Both the position numbers and the translations under genes were made by a program. Positions 1-11,328 of a DNA stretch of 64,000 nucleotides are shown here, piece by piece. The notes under the pieces are model-generated. The model was not told the DNA's origin. It worked only from the letters and a program-made list of their open reading frames with translations, and ran no database searches. Position 1 is the stretch's first letter. Each line of letters begins with the position of its first letter. The DNA comes from Anopheles merus (lineage: Eukaryota; Arthropoda; Insecta; Diptera; Culicidae), in the NCBI RefSeq assembly GCF_017562075.2, contig NC_054082.1, positions 27,280,208 through 27,344,207 of the forward strand, given 5' to 3'.

Positions 1-6
1 GTTACT

Positions 7-255
7 TACAGGGTTTCCCACGATTTATTGGTCAGTTCCCATGATTTTTTGGTGCGTTCCCACGATATTTTGGTCGTATCCCATAGATTTTTGGTTCGTT
101 CCCATAATAAATTGGTATTTTCCGCTTGGATATCAATACAATGGGACCAAAAAATTCTGGGAAACGGCCAAAAAATCGTGGGAACGCACCAAAAAAATAT
201 GGGAACTCACTAAAAATTGATGGGATCCAACCAATAAATCGTGGGAAACCCTGTA
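7..255. mobile_element. Foldback MITE with TA target duplication
   Basis: The two ends are inverted copies: CAGGGTTTCCCACGATTTAT at 9-28 is matched in reverse complement just before position 254, and both ends are flanked by TA (7-8 and 254-255). Each arm is about five degenerate 22-bp units of the form TTCCCAnnATnnnTTGGTnnn, read outward-in from both sides, with a short unique loop near 120-140. There is no coding capacity. The TA duplication suggests mobilisation by a Tc1/mariner-type transposase, which is inference. Confidence 0.8.
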
Positions 256-1486
256 ACGTAACGGAGGAGCGACGCACGTTTTTTGGCTCCTCCGATCCCT
301 TTCTTGTTGTGTGTCGTGAATTCAATGCTTGTCTGTGATCATTGCGTTCTCCTATCCAACTGTCCTACAAAAAACATCCTAATACACCAGGTCATTCATC
401 TCCTTTAATACAAATATGAACGTGAACCGCATGACCAGATCGTTCACAAAATGGGTAGGACGACACGTCGAAATAAAAATCGCCCTGATCTGCCAAATAA
501 TTTTCAACTTGTAATAAACTAATTATATTATTGTTGTGTAATATAACCATTTACCATATATACATCAACTGAAATGAACTAATGAAACGCAATTCACGCT
601 CAGTTCATCTAGATTAAAGTACTAGTACGTTCACGTTCATAAAAATGAACCTAATTGCCCAAGCCTAATCCAAACCTGAGCTGGAATCAGATGCAGTTTC
701 AGGGCCGTTATAGGTTCGGGATAAATTTCAGATTCGTTATGGGGTTCGGAATCATTTCCAGTATAAGTTAAGGTTAGGATCAGTGCTAAGATCAATATGG
801 AATCAGGATATGTTCTAGCAGCGTTATAGATTAGGGATCAGTTTCTCAGTTCACTTAAGCTTGGGAAAAGTTGAGAATATCATCTGGGATAAGTCCCATA
901 AGCCACATTCTCGAAGTTGTTTTTTATCATAAAGAATACGAAATAATGTATGTGTCAGTATCAATAACTCATATGCAATTAACTATCTGAATGATAGTAT
1001 TTTATTGATGATAAGATACGGCAGAAGTATGTTATACAAAAATCAGTTAAATTCTCTATGACTATTGCCTTAAACTTCACATGAAACCAGGCATATAGCG
1101 ACTTATAGAATTGGATAGCAATCCTTAAATCATTGGTATAGCAAGATAGCAGATGTAAAAGGCAGCATTCTAAAATATTTCTGCTTCTTCAAAGTCACGA
1201 GACCAGTTTGTAATGTGATTTTTAGACATGCTTTTTGCGCAGCCTAACCCCTTAAAAAACAGACTTACTTTCGTTGCGCATGTGGGGTAAATAATAGAAA
1301 ACACATAATTTTTGCAACAACACAATTGAACGTCCACGAAAGGTAAAGACGCACAAAACAAGACAAATCGCTCATTTTCACCCTCACTGCGCTTCCATAG
1401 CACAGCACAATACCGTTTGCAACAAACGCTGCTCATCACAACCCATTCACTGATTCTTCCCATCCACCGCTTCCTCTCCACCGCAG
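256..1486. other. Intron upstream of cyclase exon; no gene seen
   Basis: AT-rich sequence with no open frame resembling the upstream part of the cyclase catalytic domain. It most likely belongs to the intron before the exon that starts at 1487. It contains short degenerate GGTTCGGGAT-like repeats near 700-850 but nothing that can be named. Confidence 0.6.
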
Positions 1487-3560
1487 GTCGAAACCATCGG
1501 TGACGCTTACATGGTCGTGTCCGGGCTTCCGGTGCGGAACGGTAATCTGCACGCGCGGGAAATCTCCCGCATGGCGCTCCGGCTGCTGGCGGCCGTCTAC
1601 AAGTTCACCATACGCCATCGGCCGAACGAGCAGCTACGGTTGCGGATAGGACTGCACAGCGGTAAGTGTACACAGAGGGTGGATGGCATCTTAAGACCGA
1701 TTAGTAACGTGCTTTTGAAGTGTGCGCAAGCTTTTAACCATTTTGGATCGAGACGCAACGGACTGACGGCACGCGGGTGCAGTGACGCGTTGATAAGAAG
1801 TTTTGGAAAAACCAGCAGCAGCAATCAGCAGCAAGCCCGCACTGCCTTCCGGCACTGACTGTTGGGACATTCCTTACTGTCACCGACAGTAACCATCCAA
1901 AATGACGGCGTGTGTTTTATTTTTAACGCTCAAAATGGTAAATTAACAGCAGCAGCCACCACCGTCGTCACAGTTAGTAGGTGTGAAGTTGGCTTCACTG
2001 CAAACGCTCCTTCAAGCAGCGGCGTGACGGTGGTTGTGGTGCTGCTGCTGATGGGATACCAACTTCCTGCGCAACAGATGGCATGTCAGCTTCCAGCACT
2101 CAGCATGGTGGCAGACAAGCCTGGCAGGAGCAAAAGATTGAAGAACTTTTGAAGCAAACACGGATAGAAGGTCCTCCTGCCGGTGCGTGTCTAATGTGTG
2201 ACGGTAGATTATCTTTGTGTTGGGAGAGTTTTTTTTTCTTTTTGTAATATTTGTTTGCTAGGCTGGTGGTCTTTAATTATGTTTACGCTCAAAAGCAGCT
2301 CCTACAGGGGTTTCCAGGGGTTCTCATAGTTGTGAGACACTTTGATGACACTTCTTTCTTATAAGAAGTAAACTTCATATGATAGAAATTGGACTCTATG
2401 GCACTCTTGGAAATTCCCATTAGATATGTCCCACAAGAATGCTATAGCGTCTAATTCCCATTAAGCTCATTCCAATTAAGAAAAAGCCAATAAAGTGTCC
2501 TACAGCTATGAGAACTGCTGGAAAACCCTGTAACAAATGTGGAAAGAGATCATGCATAGGCAAGAGCTGGTGAAAATTGAAGAAGCAGCTAATAAGTTAA
2601 ATAAACCATTTAACAACATCATACCTAAAGCAAAAAATCATGACAAAGCAAAAGTTTAATCACACATCATGCCAACTCGCAGCAGCGGGACGTGTTTTCC
2701 CTACCAAAATCATCTTCAACGCCCATTAATTGCTTGATTTATTTTTTCTTATTACTCTCTCTCTCCTTTTCCTCCCCCTCCCCTTCCCAACAGGACCATG
2801 CGTGGCCGGTGTGGTCGGCTTAAAGATGCCACGGTACTGTCTGTTCGGCGACACGGTCAACACGGCCAGCCGGATGGAATCGAACGGCGAGGCGCTGAAG
2901 ATACACGTCAGCCACACCACCAAAATGCTGCTCGACACCTTCGGCACGTTCGACCTGACCGAACGGGGTCTCGTGCCGATGAAGGGCAAGGGCGAGATGC
3001 TGACCTACTGGCTGAATGGTGAGCGGACCGAAGCGATCGCCGCCCCGCTACCGAACGGACTGAAAGTGATGTCTCCCGCGGGGACGTCCCCTGCAGCGAT
3101 CATGGCGAGCCGTACTGGACCGACACTGCTTGCCACCGACAGTGTCCCCGGGTCCGATCCTCAGCAGCAGCCACTACTACTGCCAACGGCGACCAGTGCC
3201 AGTCAAGTGAACGGAACGGTCGCCTCACCACCGGCCGGTATCCTGATCAACCATCACAACCACCACCACCACCACCACAACAACCACAACAACAACAACA
3301 ACAATAACAACAACTCACCCTGTAGCATCAACCACAACCACAGCAACAGCTCACCCAACAGCTGCCATAATCCGCCGGCACCGGCCAAAAAGCTCAACAG
3401 CGTGTCGTACAGCTTCGCGAAAGCGCCAGGCAACAGTAGTAGCAACACCAGTAACGGTGCCGCTGCCGCTGCCGCTGCGAGTGCGAAAGCTCCCAAACCA
3501 AAGCTCCCGGAGGTGGAGGCGTTACGTGGCGCTAGCGTTACGAAACCGTTACTTACTTGA
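1487..3560 (+). CDS. Receptor-type guanylyl cyclase, last two coding exons (partial)
   Basis: The protein makes cGMP from GTP and would sit in the plasma membrane with this domain in the cytoplasm. Only the C-terminal part is here: exons 1487-1661 and 2794-3560, joined in frame (phase 1) across an intron with CCGCAG acceptor before 1487, GTAAGT donor after 1661 and CAACAG acceptor before 2794. The first exon reads VETIGDAYMVVSGLPVRNG, and the join gives LHSGPCVAGVVGLKMPRYC then FGDTVNTASRMESNGEALKI, the class III catalytic core of natriuretic-receptor-type cyclases. About 180 residues follow the domain (after LTYWLNGE), low-complexity with His/Asn and Ala runs, ending at TGA 3558-3560. The kinase-homology, membrane and ligand-binding parts lie off the left edge. 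A membrane cyclase (Gyc76C/Gyc32E type) is favoured over a soluble subunit because of near-identity to the receptor family; which paralogue it is cannot be settled here. Confidence 0.93.
2303..2532. mobile_element. MITE in cyclase intron, CAGGG-ended, TA duplication
   Basis: The left end TACAGGGGTTTCCAGGGG and right end CTGGAAAACCCTGTA are imperfect inverted repeats. They extend inward through TTCTCATAG/CTATGAGAA and GACAC/GTGTC. TA flanks both sides. It has no coding capacity. It is clearly the same family as the element at 30501-30747. Confidence 0.82.
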
Positions 3561-4860
3561 ACGATTCGAACGAACTGGCGTGGCGTGACTGTAGACTGCA
3601 AAGAGAAATGGAGAGAAAGAGAGAAACCAGCGGGGGGGGGGGGGGGGCGTCTGATTAATGATTTGTGATGTTATTTTTATTCCCATTTTCCCCCCCTCTT
3701 TTGTACTGCAGGAGAAGGAACATTGTCTTCCTGTAATGGAGGCAATTATTTTGTTTTCTCACCAGAGAAAATGACACAAATAATGCAATTTAGCGTGTGT
3801 GTGTGTGTGTCGTAGTTGGAAAACATGCAGGGATATTGTATTAAGCGTGCACCGTAATGGCAAGGAAAATTGTCAATTTGCTATCAATTTTCTTTGTACC
3901 GGGACGGAGTATCTATCAAGGAGAGTAGGCAAAATGTGCTTAAAAAAACCTTTGATTGCATCCCTTGTAAGCGTGTAACTGTGTAAATTGTGTGTTGTGT
4001 AGCTCACTGAATCGGGCTGTAATGATTGAAGAAACATGGCGTGCGGACGGTCCCGTACCTTGGTTTCCAAGGACGCCGATACCGCCAACAACCGTTTGAA
4101 CAAAACAGGAGGAGAAATTCAACTTGTAAAAAGATACTAAAATAAGGTGGGAAGGGAAGGGAAGGAACACCCCCAAAATTCGATGTGTATAAAGTGTAAT
4201 CCGGTAGAACAGTTACTAGAGGCAAGAGTGATTGTAATCCTAGTTTTTTTTTAACTAATAATAATTGTGTGTGAATGTCCTCCATCTATAAAAGTATCGT
4301 AGTAGAGTACTTGTGTAAAAGAATTGTGCCACAATTGCAAACTGTTATGCAAAACTGTTGGAGTTGCAAGACTTAAAACTGTTGTGAACTAAGGCGAAAG
4401 GACGTAAACAAAACAAATGGAGGATCACTCTAAAATTGTATTTTGTGCTTAATTTTTGTAAGTGTATATGTAATGTAGTACAGTAGCAAGTTTTAACACT
4501 GTAGTAAGATGTAACGATGTGATGTTGATATGAGAACGCATAGCAGAAGAAGAAGAAGAAGCAAACAAATGGAAAGAGTAAAGTAGAAACCGAACAGGAA
4601 AGATAGCAACGCGCAAAATGCCATTTGTAAAGTAGTGTACTTTGTGTAACAACAACAAATAAACAAATTGTGTATGTTAACACGAGTCAGTGTGTAAAGA
4701 ACGTGCCAAGAGAGAGAGGGAGGGGGGAAGGATCGGAAGCGAATGATTAAACTTTTCCTTCTGAGAAGTGTAATTGATTCCACCAAACTCGAAGGGAAAA
4801 ACAAAATTGTGGTTGTGTATTTGTGCGACGCGAGCCAATAAAGAGTTGTATTTATGCATT
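3561..4860 (+). other. 3'UTR of the guanylyl cyclase
   Basis: Gene-free sequence after the cyclase stop. Two AATAAA signals lie on the + strand (4658-4663 and 4837-4842), so a 3'UTR of about 1.1-1.3 kb is likely. It includes a G homopolymer near 3631-3648 and a short (GT)n near 3797-3810. The ORFs within it are not convincing. Confidence 0.6.
4837..4842 (+). terminator. Polyadenylation signal AATAAA (cyclase, distal)
   Basis: Canonical hexamer on the cyclase strand about 1.28 kb after the stop. A proximal candidate lies at 4658-4663. Transcript ends are inferred from motif only. Confidence 0.5.
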
Positions 4861-7800
4861 AAACAAATGTTTGTTTTTCAATTACTGTATTAACACTTTT
4901 TTGGAAAGAGAATTGAACATTATAATCCGAAAAAATGTCCAAATTATTCATCCAGCACCAAGTGTACGCAATACGCATCGATTGAGTGTAAAACGGTGCG
5001 CGTCGGTTAAAAAACGCGCTCGCCTTCGCAGCGCAAAATTCTACCAGCCGAGCATGCGAACGCACAGGTACCCCCCGCACAGCGCAAAGAACGGGAGAGC
5101 GTGATCCGCAACGAGAATGGCGAAGCGACAAAACGACAGATTTGTAGCAGGAGCGCATGCAGCGAAGGAGGTAGCAGCGTACCGATTCGCTGCCTGGTGC
5201 TACCGCCGCCCCGGTACCAGCTGATTAGCGTGTAGCATTTCGACCGTTTGTGTAGCAAGATAGCACGATTCGAAGGAGGATGCTGCGTCTACTTACCCAT
5301 ACACACAAACACGCGCGCGCGAGTTGTCATTGGTGTGGTGGATCGCTGGACACTCACCACACACTCGCATCTCTACTTGTGATATATCGTTTGCGGGCTC
5401 TCGTTGCCATGGTATCGAACCGTATTCGCGTAGCTCCTCCTTTCGGACAAAATGGTAAAATGGCGTAGTATAGAAATACAAATGAAACACCGAACAAACC
5501 ACCGTGTTGTGTTTGTTTTGTATAATATTTATATTTTGTCTGGCTTTCAATAATGTTGTAATTATTAATTATGGTTTCCTTCCAAATAAGATTACTTACA
5601 TGTTAGATTGGGTTTTGCTTTCTGCTTTCTGTGTTGTTTTTGTTTTGTTTTGTTTGTATTTTTTGTAAATGCGGCCATTTTTAAACACGCATCTTCTTGT
5701 TACACACTACACTCCACCACTACGGCTACACTTTCTCTCTTTGTGTTTGTGCTACACACTTTATAGCCACTACTATTCGTTCCCGCCATTATACGCTTAA
5801 TTATAGCTTTACCTTTACTTTAGCTGTTCTCACACTACTCTCTCCCCGGGTGGCGCTTGTTGTTTAGTATGCTTTGTATGCTTTGCGCTGTTCGTCAATG
5901 CCTACTACTAGCAGTGGAGAGTTCTCTTCACCAGTGCCCTGCCCTGCAAGATTCATACAAAAACAAAATGGGAGAAGTGCTCTTTTTTCTCCTATTGCGA
6001 ACACGTGTCAGCAGTTTGCGCATTAAAATAGTGCAACATATATCGTGTGTATGTGCGCGCGCGGGCACGCACGTGCACAAAAGAGATCGATCATTGGGTA
6101 CACAATCATAAATTTTAAACTAAACTAATTGCATTCGTTTGTACACCGAGCAAAAGGAGACCCCCCTCTTCTTTTTTCGAAGCTTTTTGTCGTGTTCGAA
6201 ATTAAATTTAACACATCTTACACCACACCACATTGCTCCTCTACATTAAATATATCTCAAATTTAAGTCTAATTAGCAGATAAAGAGCATTTGCGCAACT
6301 CCGTAACACGGTGTTCGCCGCGTGCAATTATGATACTATATATATAGATAATTTAATTTACACATGTAAAGTAGCGTAAAAGGCGAGAAACAAGTTCTAA
6401 AAAATGTTACAATTATCATTACAATTTAAAACACCCCCCGCGCTTACGGCCGCGCTATGCACGCGTGTGAAATGGACTAAAATTTGAACTATTTGTACAG
6501 ACAAAAAAACGCGATACTGAGCGGGCTCAACGTAAAGCGTGTGGCGGCTTCATTCTATTCTCCAATAAGAACATGGGACAGGTATTAAGGGTAACACAGT
6601 TACCCTCGGGGAGACAGAATTATTCTCTCTTGCATTGTTGTTACACATTACGTTCCATAACAGAAGAAACAGGGCCTACGTACATACATACACGCACACG
6701 TACGTCACATCCACATCCATGCCGTTAAACCTTGCTAAAAGCCCTATCCATTCCTCCAAACTACCGCTTCTTGCATTAGTACATTCGGTTGACTTTCTGT
6801 TTTTCTCTACTACGTTTGCTAATAGGGTGAGATTTATTTGTGTGTTTCACTATTGCATTTTGTGTTTCGTTTGTTTTTTAAGGTTTTCCTTTTCCTACTT
6901 TCCTTTGCACATTACACATACCGCAACACTTTTGGTCGAAACAAACCACTATTACTTGTATTTGCTGGCTTTACCTTCCTTTAGTCAGGATGTTTACTTT
7001 GTCCTGAGATTTATTTTGCTTGTTTGCTTGTATCCTTGACCCACTTTCTCTCGCTCTCTAAGTGCATTTCTTTGTTTTGTATGTTTTTGGGTATGTGTGG
7101 GTGTGTGTTTGTTTGTGTATGTTTCTCCATTTGCTATATGCTACTTTTTTGCGTATTGATATTACCTGTAATTTGTTGTTTATTTGTGTTTACTTGTTAT
7201 ATTTTTTTTTTATTATTTTGTATGGTTTTCGTTTACTTTTGTGTTATTGTTTTTTTAAAAAGCTTCCTAAAGAAAGCTGGAAAGAATTATGGTTCCATGT
7301 ATTCTCCCTCCGTATTAATCACCTCATCTTCCTTTTGTCGCATTAAATGGGTTTCCAATTCGTTTTGTTTTTTTTATATAGAATAATTTTGGCATAGTTT
7401 TCTCCACCCATGCTAACCTGAAATTTATTTTTTTCCTGTCTTTTTTTTATTTTCCGTTTCTTTCATAAGCTTAACTCCAATGTAGAGTTGTAGAAAATAA
7501 ACGTTTCCATCAATTTCCAATCCTATGCAAGGACGAGCTTGAGTAATGTTTGGTTGAGTGAAAAATAATCCGAAAATGGTGTGCAGTCCCCCCTCCCCTC
7601 CTCCGCTTCATTATCCCATTCATTTGTGCCTATCTTATATACTCACTACATTACCACTACTGTCGCTCCCTCCCTTTCGATGGTTCGTATTTTTTAACGC
7701 TTAAAGCAAAAGAAAATAATACGAAAACGCATACAACGCAAAAGAGAACGGTTAAAATTAAACGTTTACGTACGCTCCCAGCCCTGCACGTGTAACAATG

Positions 7801-10078
7801 AAACATACGTATATAATTGGCTACTTATGCGCTAATCCGCCTACACTGCCTGGTTGCTCTTACACGGTTGGTTTTGGGGACAATGGAGGCAACCAAAAGA
7901 AAAAAAGGAAAGAGTATAAAGAAATATTACAAGATACAAGCAAACAAACGGATATTGGAACACCAAATCAACGGAAAACAGATAAAAAGATAAATAAAGA
8001 ATAGAATAAACGTCTGCAATAGGATAATAATAATAATAATGCGCAAACCTTAAACATTACAGGGCGTTTTAACAAATAAATATAAACTGAAGTATAACTT
8101 AAGTAAAAGATAAAACAAAAGCTCCTCTTTCAAGTTGGTGTCCTTTGAGGCTGCGTTTGGAGACGATGCCTGCCCGCATCGTTAGCAAACTACACACCAT
8201 AGTATGTGTGTTTGAGTAATTTTTCCCCATCTACTCTTTCTCTCTTTCGTTCAGTTCTTGTTTAACTCTTCTTGATTTCTCTGCACATTTATCGCATTCA
8301 TCGGTATGTTGTTTTTAATATTCAGTGTAATAGAAATATATAACTTCTTCTTCTTCTGTTTCCATTGCATATGTTTCAACTCTTCTCCATTGTTACTTTA
8401 TATTTCCATTTTCTTCCCACTGCCTTTTTCAATACCCCTTGGCCGGAGCTCATATGAAGCGGACAGTCCCTTTGCCGTGCTGCTGTATGTACACACGCTG
8501 CGCCCAACTAGTGGACTAGCTGTCTTTAAAACTACTACCCCTTTGTTTACCTTTTTTTCTACAGCTAATCGCTTCCTTTCTTTCTCTCTGACTCTCTCTC
8601 TCTCTCTCTTTCTCTGTATCCTAACACGCATGAGGTTTAATATTTGCTTCTTGTTTTCTTACTTGGTGAAATTTGTGGAAGGTAGATTATTAGTGAAGTT
8701 TTTTATTCCAGTGTAAGCCCAACAGGAGTACAGGATAAGCCTTTTTGTTTCCCCGGTTTGAAAGTAAAACATTGCGCGTGTGTGTGTGTGTATAAATTGC
8801 TTCCGGGGTAAGGGGGAGAGAAAAAATGCATCGAAAAGTGTTTTTCCCCATTAAACAATTCGTTAGTCGTTAGGTTTTACATTCGGCGCGTACACACATC
8901 GACAGAACAATAAAACGGTGGCGCAAAACTACTTCAAATCGTGTATAAACTAAAAATAAAAGAAGAAAAAAAACAACAAAACCACAGCCATTACCAGCGT
9001 AATAATGAAACTAATCGGACCGAAAGTTAGGTAAACGGAGTGGCCACCTCACCGTGAGGAAGGTGTCTCTCGCTTTTAAGTCTAAACGATAATTAGTAGT
9101 AGTAGGTAGGTTAGGCAGTTCAAATGTGACAAAAGTTCAGTCTTTCGTCTTCACCAAACAGAAGACGCACACGTACGCATACAAAAATCATTACTCTATT
9201 ACTCTCTCTCTCTTTCTGTGAATAATGAATTTCCGCATCTTTTTTTTTTGTTCTAACGATATAGATCATTTCAAACTGCATCACGCGTGCTAAAAACACA
9301 CTAGGTACTAATCGTCTTTCTGTACACGAGGACGAGCATTAAATCAAAATCACCAAACTTTGTTCTAAAAACGTCATCAAAGCAAACCGGGCTGTATATC
9401 AGGTTGTTTAATGAACCCACACACACGCACGCACACGCCCGAACTGGTTACATGGCGATGGATCACTAATAAATGGCAGTTACATAAACGCACCGTTACA
9501 CGAAAGTATAGAATCCATTGCCGTGAGGAGGATGGTAAATCTGGAGACAAAAACAAACGAGATTCTACACAATCTCCTTCAAGATTGAACTATATTATAC
9601 TAAATCGCGGAAATGTTTTGCGCTAATAAAAAAGTTCGAACGCTGCTGGACGAAATTGGTCTAAATGGTTAAAATTATTGTTTTGAGCAACTCTCCCATT
9701 TCATCCATAAAAAAAGGAAAATGTTAAACGAACCCCTGCTTGTCTTTACTAGGAACTTAAATTTGAACACAACTATTAACGAATAAAAAAAAACCCACAA
9801 AGAAAGACCCTTTCAGTCGCTTGGCCCTAACTCGATCCTCGTACGCTTATTGTTGCATGTGAAGCAGCTTTGCAAAGTGCCAAAAAAATGGTCACAATCA
9901 TAATGAAAAACTGATGCACAGTTGTGTAGTTTTGTTAACGCCAAATAAACGCTAATAACGATGCGCACGCACGCATGCAGTTAAGCACTGTGAGCGCGTT
10001 CGTCCGGAGAGATGGTTGTTGTGGGGTGGTAGATGATGGAACCTACGCAAACCGTTGCCAATTTTCGAGCACGATCAA
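4861..10078. other. Gene-poor AT-rich stretch; probable long 3'UTR of DOT1 long-distance isoform plus intergenic
   Basis: No supportable coding region on either strand. It lies between two tail-to-tail genes, so it should hold the 3'UTR of the DOT1 transcript that stops at 10079. Minus-strand candidates for its polyadenylation signal are the ATTAAA variant at 9407-9412 and AATAAA hexamers near 7424 and 7011. Composition is T-rich on + with short (TAA)n, (CT)n and (GT)n tracts. Where the UTR ends cannot be decided from sequence alone. Confidence 0.45.
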
Positions 10079-11328
10079 TCAGGTCGTGGCTGTGTTGGTT
10101 CCCGATCGACCGGCCCCACGCGTCGATGTCGCCGAACCGGACGACGCATTCAAGTGCTCGTCGTCCCAGTTCCAGTCCTTGCCCTTGGGTCGAAATTTGG
10201 CCGACTTATGTTTGTGGTGGTGGTGTTGTTGCTGCTGCTGCTGCTGCTGCTGTTGTTGGTGTTGTTGCTGGTGATGATGCTGAGCAGAGTGATCATCATT
10301 ACGCTTGTCCCCAACACCAGGCCCGATTGGCTCAGCGGACATGCTGCTCGTGGATGATGAAGCAGACGCATTGCCGCTGTGCGGAGCGTTCAGGGACGCG
10401 ACCGTATGATGATAGTCCTGCTGGTCCATCGGTACATCGCCACTGCCGCTTATCGCACTGTTACGTCCACCGCTCAGACTCTCCTCGTACTCCTCCCAGT
10501 TGCGTTCGCGGAACTTTTTCTTGTAATGCTTCTCCGACGACGACGAGGACGACTTTGACTGGCGCTGGTACTTGAGTGGAATGCCCAAACCGCTGCTGTT
10601 GCTGCCGCTGTTGCCACTGTTGGAATTGTTAACGGGCGCTGCACTGCCAGCTGCAGGCGGCACCACACCGTTATTATTACCACCACCGGCCACCGCCACC
10701 GGTGCGTGTCCACCGGCGACCGGTGGATGCAACAGGGACGGCTGCATAACCGTGGTAGTGGAAGTGGTAGCACCGCCTGCGATCGCGGTACTGCTTGCGG
10801 TGGGATGCCCGAACAGCAGCGGTGGGCTCGACGTAGGACTCGGCGTGCGCGGTAGCCCGACGTCCGAAAGCGGCGGACTGTCCACTGGTTCGGCCGGTGA
10901 TGATTTAATGATCGGTACCATGTGCTTCATCATCAGCCCGCCGGGCACGCCGGCGTGGCCTCCGACGCCGTGCGGACCGCCGCTTCCACCACCGTGGCCG
11001 GTGACGCTACCGATGCTGCTGGTGCTGCTGTTGCTGCTGCTGCTGCTACTGATGCTGCTGCTGCTGCTGCTGCTGCCCACGCTGGCACTGCCCGGTGGCA
11101 CATCCAGCTGCGACGATGACGACGACGACGACAGAAACGTGCGGCTGTGGTCGCTCTGATTGATGCCACTGTCCGGTGAGGTGGTACAGCTGGCGGACGA
11201 CGCCGGTGCGTCCTCGTTCGAGCGGCGCGTCTTGTCCAGCTCGGTCGAGGCGAACGCTACCAAACGATCGAACCCGGAGCTAACGCGATCGTGCCAGCTC
11301 GATTCATCGTCACCGATCACCACATCAT
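10079..11328 (-). CDS. gpp: DOT1 alternative last exon G (Q/H-rich C-terminus)
   Basis: Opens after CTCCCAG with AT, completing Asp with the exon E leftover G, and reads DDVVIGDDESSWHDRVSSGF then DRLVAFASTELDKTRRS. That start is complex and looks like a real conserved motif. Long Ser runs follow, then SPPLSDVGLPRTPSPTSSPP, a charged block (KYQRQSKSSSSSSEKHYKKK, then FRERNWEEYEESLSGG), an 11-residue Gln run and KFRPKGKDWNWDDEHLN before TGA at 10079-10081. The conserved-looking ends suggest this is the main C-terminus; DOT1 paralogues outside insects usually lack it. Confidence 0.85.
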
